NCBI GenBank assembly: GCA_002104895.1
Contig: MCFG01000315.1
Span: 1 to 10,000, forward strand
DNA length: 10,000 bases
Direction of reading: 5' to 3'
Origin: Anaeromyces robustus
Lineage: Eukaryota; Neocallimastigomycota; Neocallimastigomycetes; Neocallimastigales; Neocallimastigaceae
The notes under the pieces were generated by a model. It saw nothing but the letters and a program-made list of their open reading frames with translations. It ran no database searches and was not told where the DNA came from. Below are positions 9,087 through 10,000 of the stretch, one piece after another; position 1 is the stretch's first letter; the number at the start of each line of letters is the position of its first letter. The position numbers were made by a program, and so were the translations under genes.

Positions 9087-10000
9087 GAGAATTTTTTAGA
9101 AATATAGATTATATTTAATTATAATAAATATAATAAATAGTTTTATTATTAATCCACAATAAAATAATATTAATAATTGATATATATTAAAAAAAAAATA
9201 GTTAAAATACTTTCTTATTTGTAATTTAAAAAATAACCGGTTAAGAAAAATCGAAAAATTAAAAATCATGTATAGAAATACAATATTAAACAAATAATAT
9301 TAAATCAGGAAAAAAAAAACAATTCTAATACAATGGAAAAAAAAAAACAAAAATTAAATTTTCAATAATAATATCATTTAATTTAATCTATTATGCATTA
9401 ATAATATGATATGTAACATTTGCATTGATAAAATAAATAAATTAACAATAAAAAATAATTAAAATAATAATAATAATAATAATAATAAAATAATAGAAAA
9501 AAACATTTTTTTGGGGAAAAAATTTATTTTTTTCATTCCATTAATTTTTTTTCTATTTATAATAATAATATTACTATTATTATTTATTATTAATTATTAT
9601 TTATTATTTAATCTATTTTTTTATTTCCTATTTAATATTTTCAGTATATATTAAAAATAAACTAAAATTATCATTTGGAAAAAATAAATTTTTTTTTATT
9701 ATTAATTATTTTTATCCAAGTTGGTAAATTTTTCACTATGGTTACACTAAAAGTTTAATAATAATATTTCTTTTTATAAAATTTTATTTTTCTTTTCTTC
9801 ACTAAAATTTTACTAAAAAAAAAAAAAAAAAAGAAAAAAGAAAAAGTATAGTACTTTAACAATTTTAATTTTAATTTTAATTATAATTAAACTCTTTTAT
9901 TATTAGGTTATAAATAAAAAAATTTTTTTTTTATTATTGTAAATATAAAATATTAGAATTTTAATAATAATTATTATATTATTAATTTTAATATTAGTTT
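9087..10000. other. intergenic AT-rich region, right end
   Basis: No supported gene. It holds AAT and ATT arrays (about 9464-9495 and 9560-9612), homopolymers, a perfect 10-bp palindrome TAACCGGTTA at 9234-9243, and an A-rich tract at 9815-9847. A minus-strand 65-codon frame (9096-9293) is almost entirely Phe, Ile, Leu, Asn and Tyr and is not called. A less monotonous patch at 9680-9760 is discussed among the rejected items. Confidence 0.6.

Noticed and set aside
9234-9243. Palindrome TAACCGGTTA
   Set aside because: Perfect but only 10 bp, single copy, with no associated element.
9096-9293. 65-codon minus-strand frame
   Set aside because: Only AT-codon residues apart from a few, no motif, and it abuts a microsatellite.
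9406-9462. Eighteen-codon plus-strand frame starting MICNICIDKINKL
   Set aside because: Too short, no flanking splice signals or related sequence; expected by chance.
9680-9760. Minus-strand fragment reading VTIVKNLPTWIKIINNKKKF
   Set aside because: It looks protein-like but is isolated, about 28 codons between stops, without an ATG or neighbouring fragments.
1-10000. tRNA genes, class I ncRNA signatures, retrotransposon ORFs, CRISPR arrays
   Set aside because: I looked for tRNA T-loop (GGTTCGA-like) sequence, the conserved Dictyostelium upstream element (CCCATAA-like) and transposon protein motifs, and found none.

Overview
The window is extremely AT-rich eukaryotic DNA, almost certainly from a dictyostelid amoeba and most likely Dictyostelium discoideum or a close relative. 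The evidence is long dA and dT homopolymers, abundant AAT/TTA triplet arrays that become asparagine runs in coding sequence, short AT-only introns with GTAAT...ATAG borders, and a protein full of Asn/Gly/Phe/Ser repeats. There is no prokaryotic gene organisation, tRNA, rRNA, CRISPR array or recognisable complete transposon.

Layout. Positions 1-1443 are intergenic, the 3' side of the main gene: triplet arrays, pure pyrimidine tracts, and two start-less open frames on the minus strand. Positions 1444-3584 (minus strand) hold the one confident gene, an ArfGAP1/Gcs1-type Arf GTPase-activating protein. The long open frame alone (1444-2745) misses the N-terminus. Adding two short upstream exons (3308-3368 and 3560-3584) restores the whole zinc finger (C-x2-C-x16-C-x2-C) and gives a 493-residue product with a catalytic arginine, an ALPS-like membrane-curvature segment and a C-terminal coatomer-type tryptophan motif. 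Positions 3585-6200 are about 2.6 kb of low-complexity AT DNA without a supported gene; the first ~130 bp probably carry the ArfGAP promoter.

Positions about 6200-8200 are different. The base composition is less monotonous, and the minus strand carries a succession of protein-like fragments in shifting frames, broken by stops. Several resemble the ankyrin repeats common in Dictyostelium proteins. I read this as a decayed gene. Its middle (7100-7580) has been rearranged by tandem duplication and inversion, leaving a 51-bp-arm inverted repeat with 49/51 pairing and an adjacent 30-bp stem with a 16-nt loop. Positions 8200-10000 contain a 30-nt T run, a 9-bp tandem repeat, a roughly 475-bp TTA-type microsatellite and featureless AT DNA.

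Only one gene is intact, so there is no operon or pathway to assemble. The most interesting leads are the gene-poor 6.4 kb to the right, the ankyrin-like relic and its hairpins, and the correction of the ArfGAP gene model.
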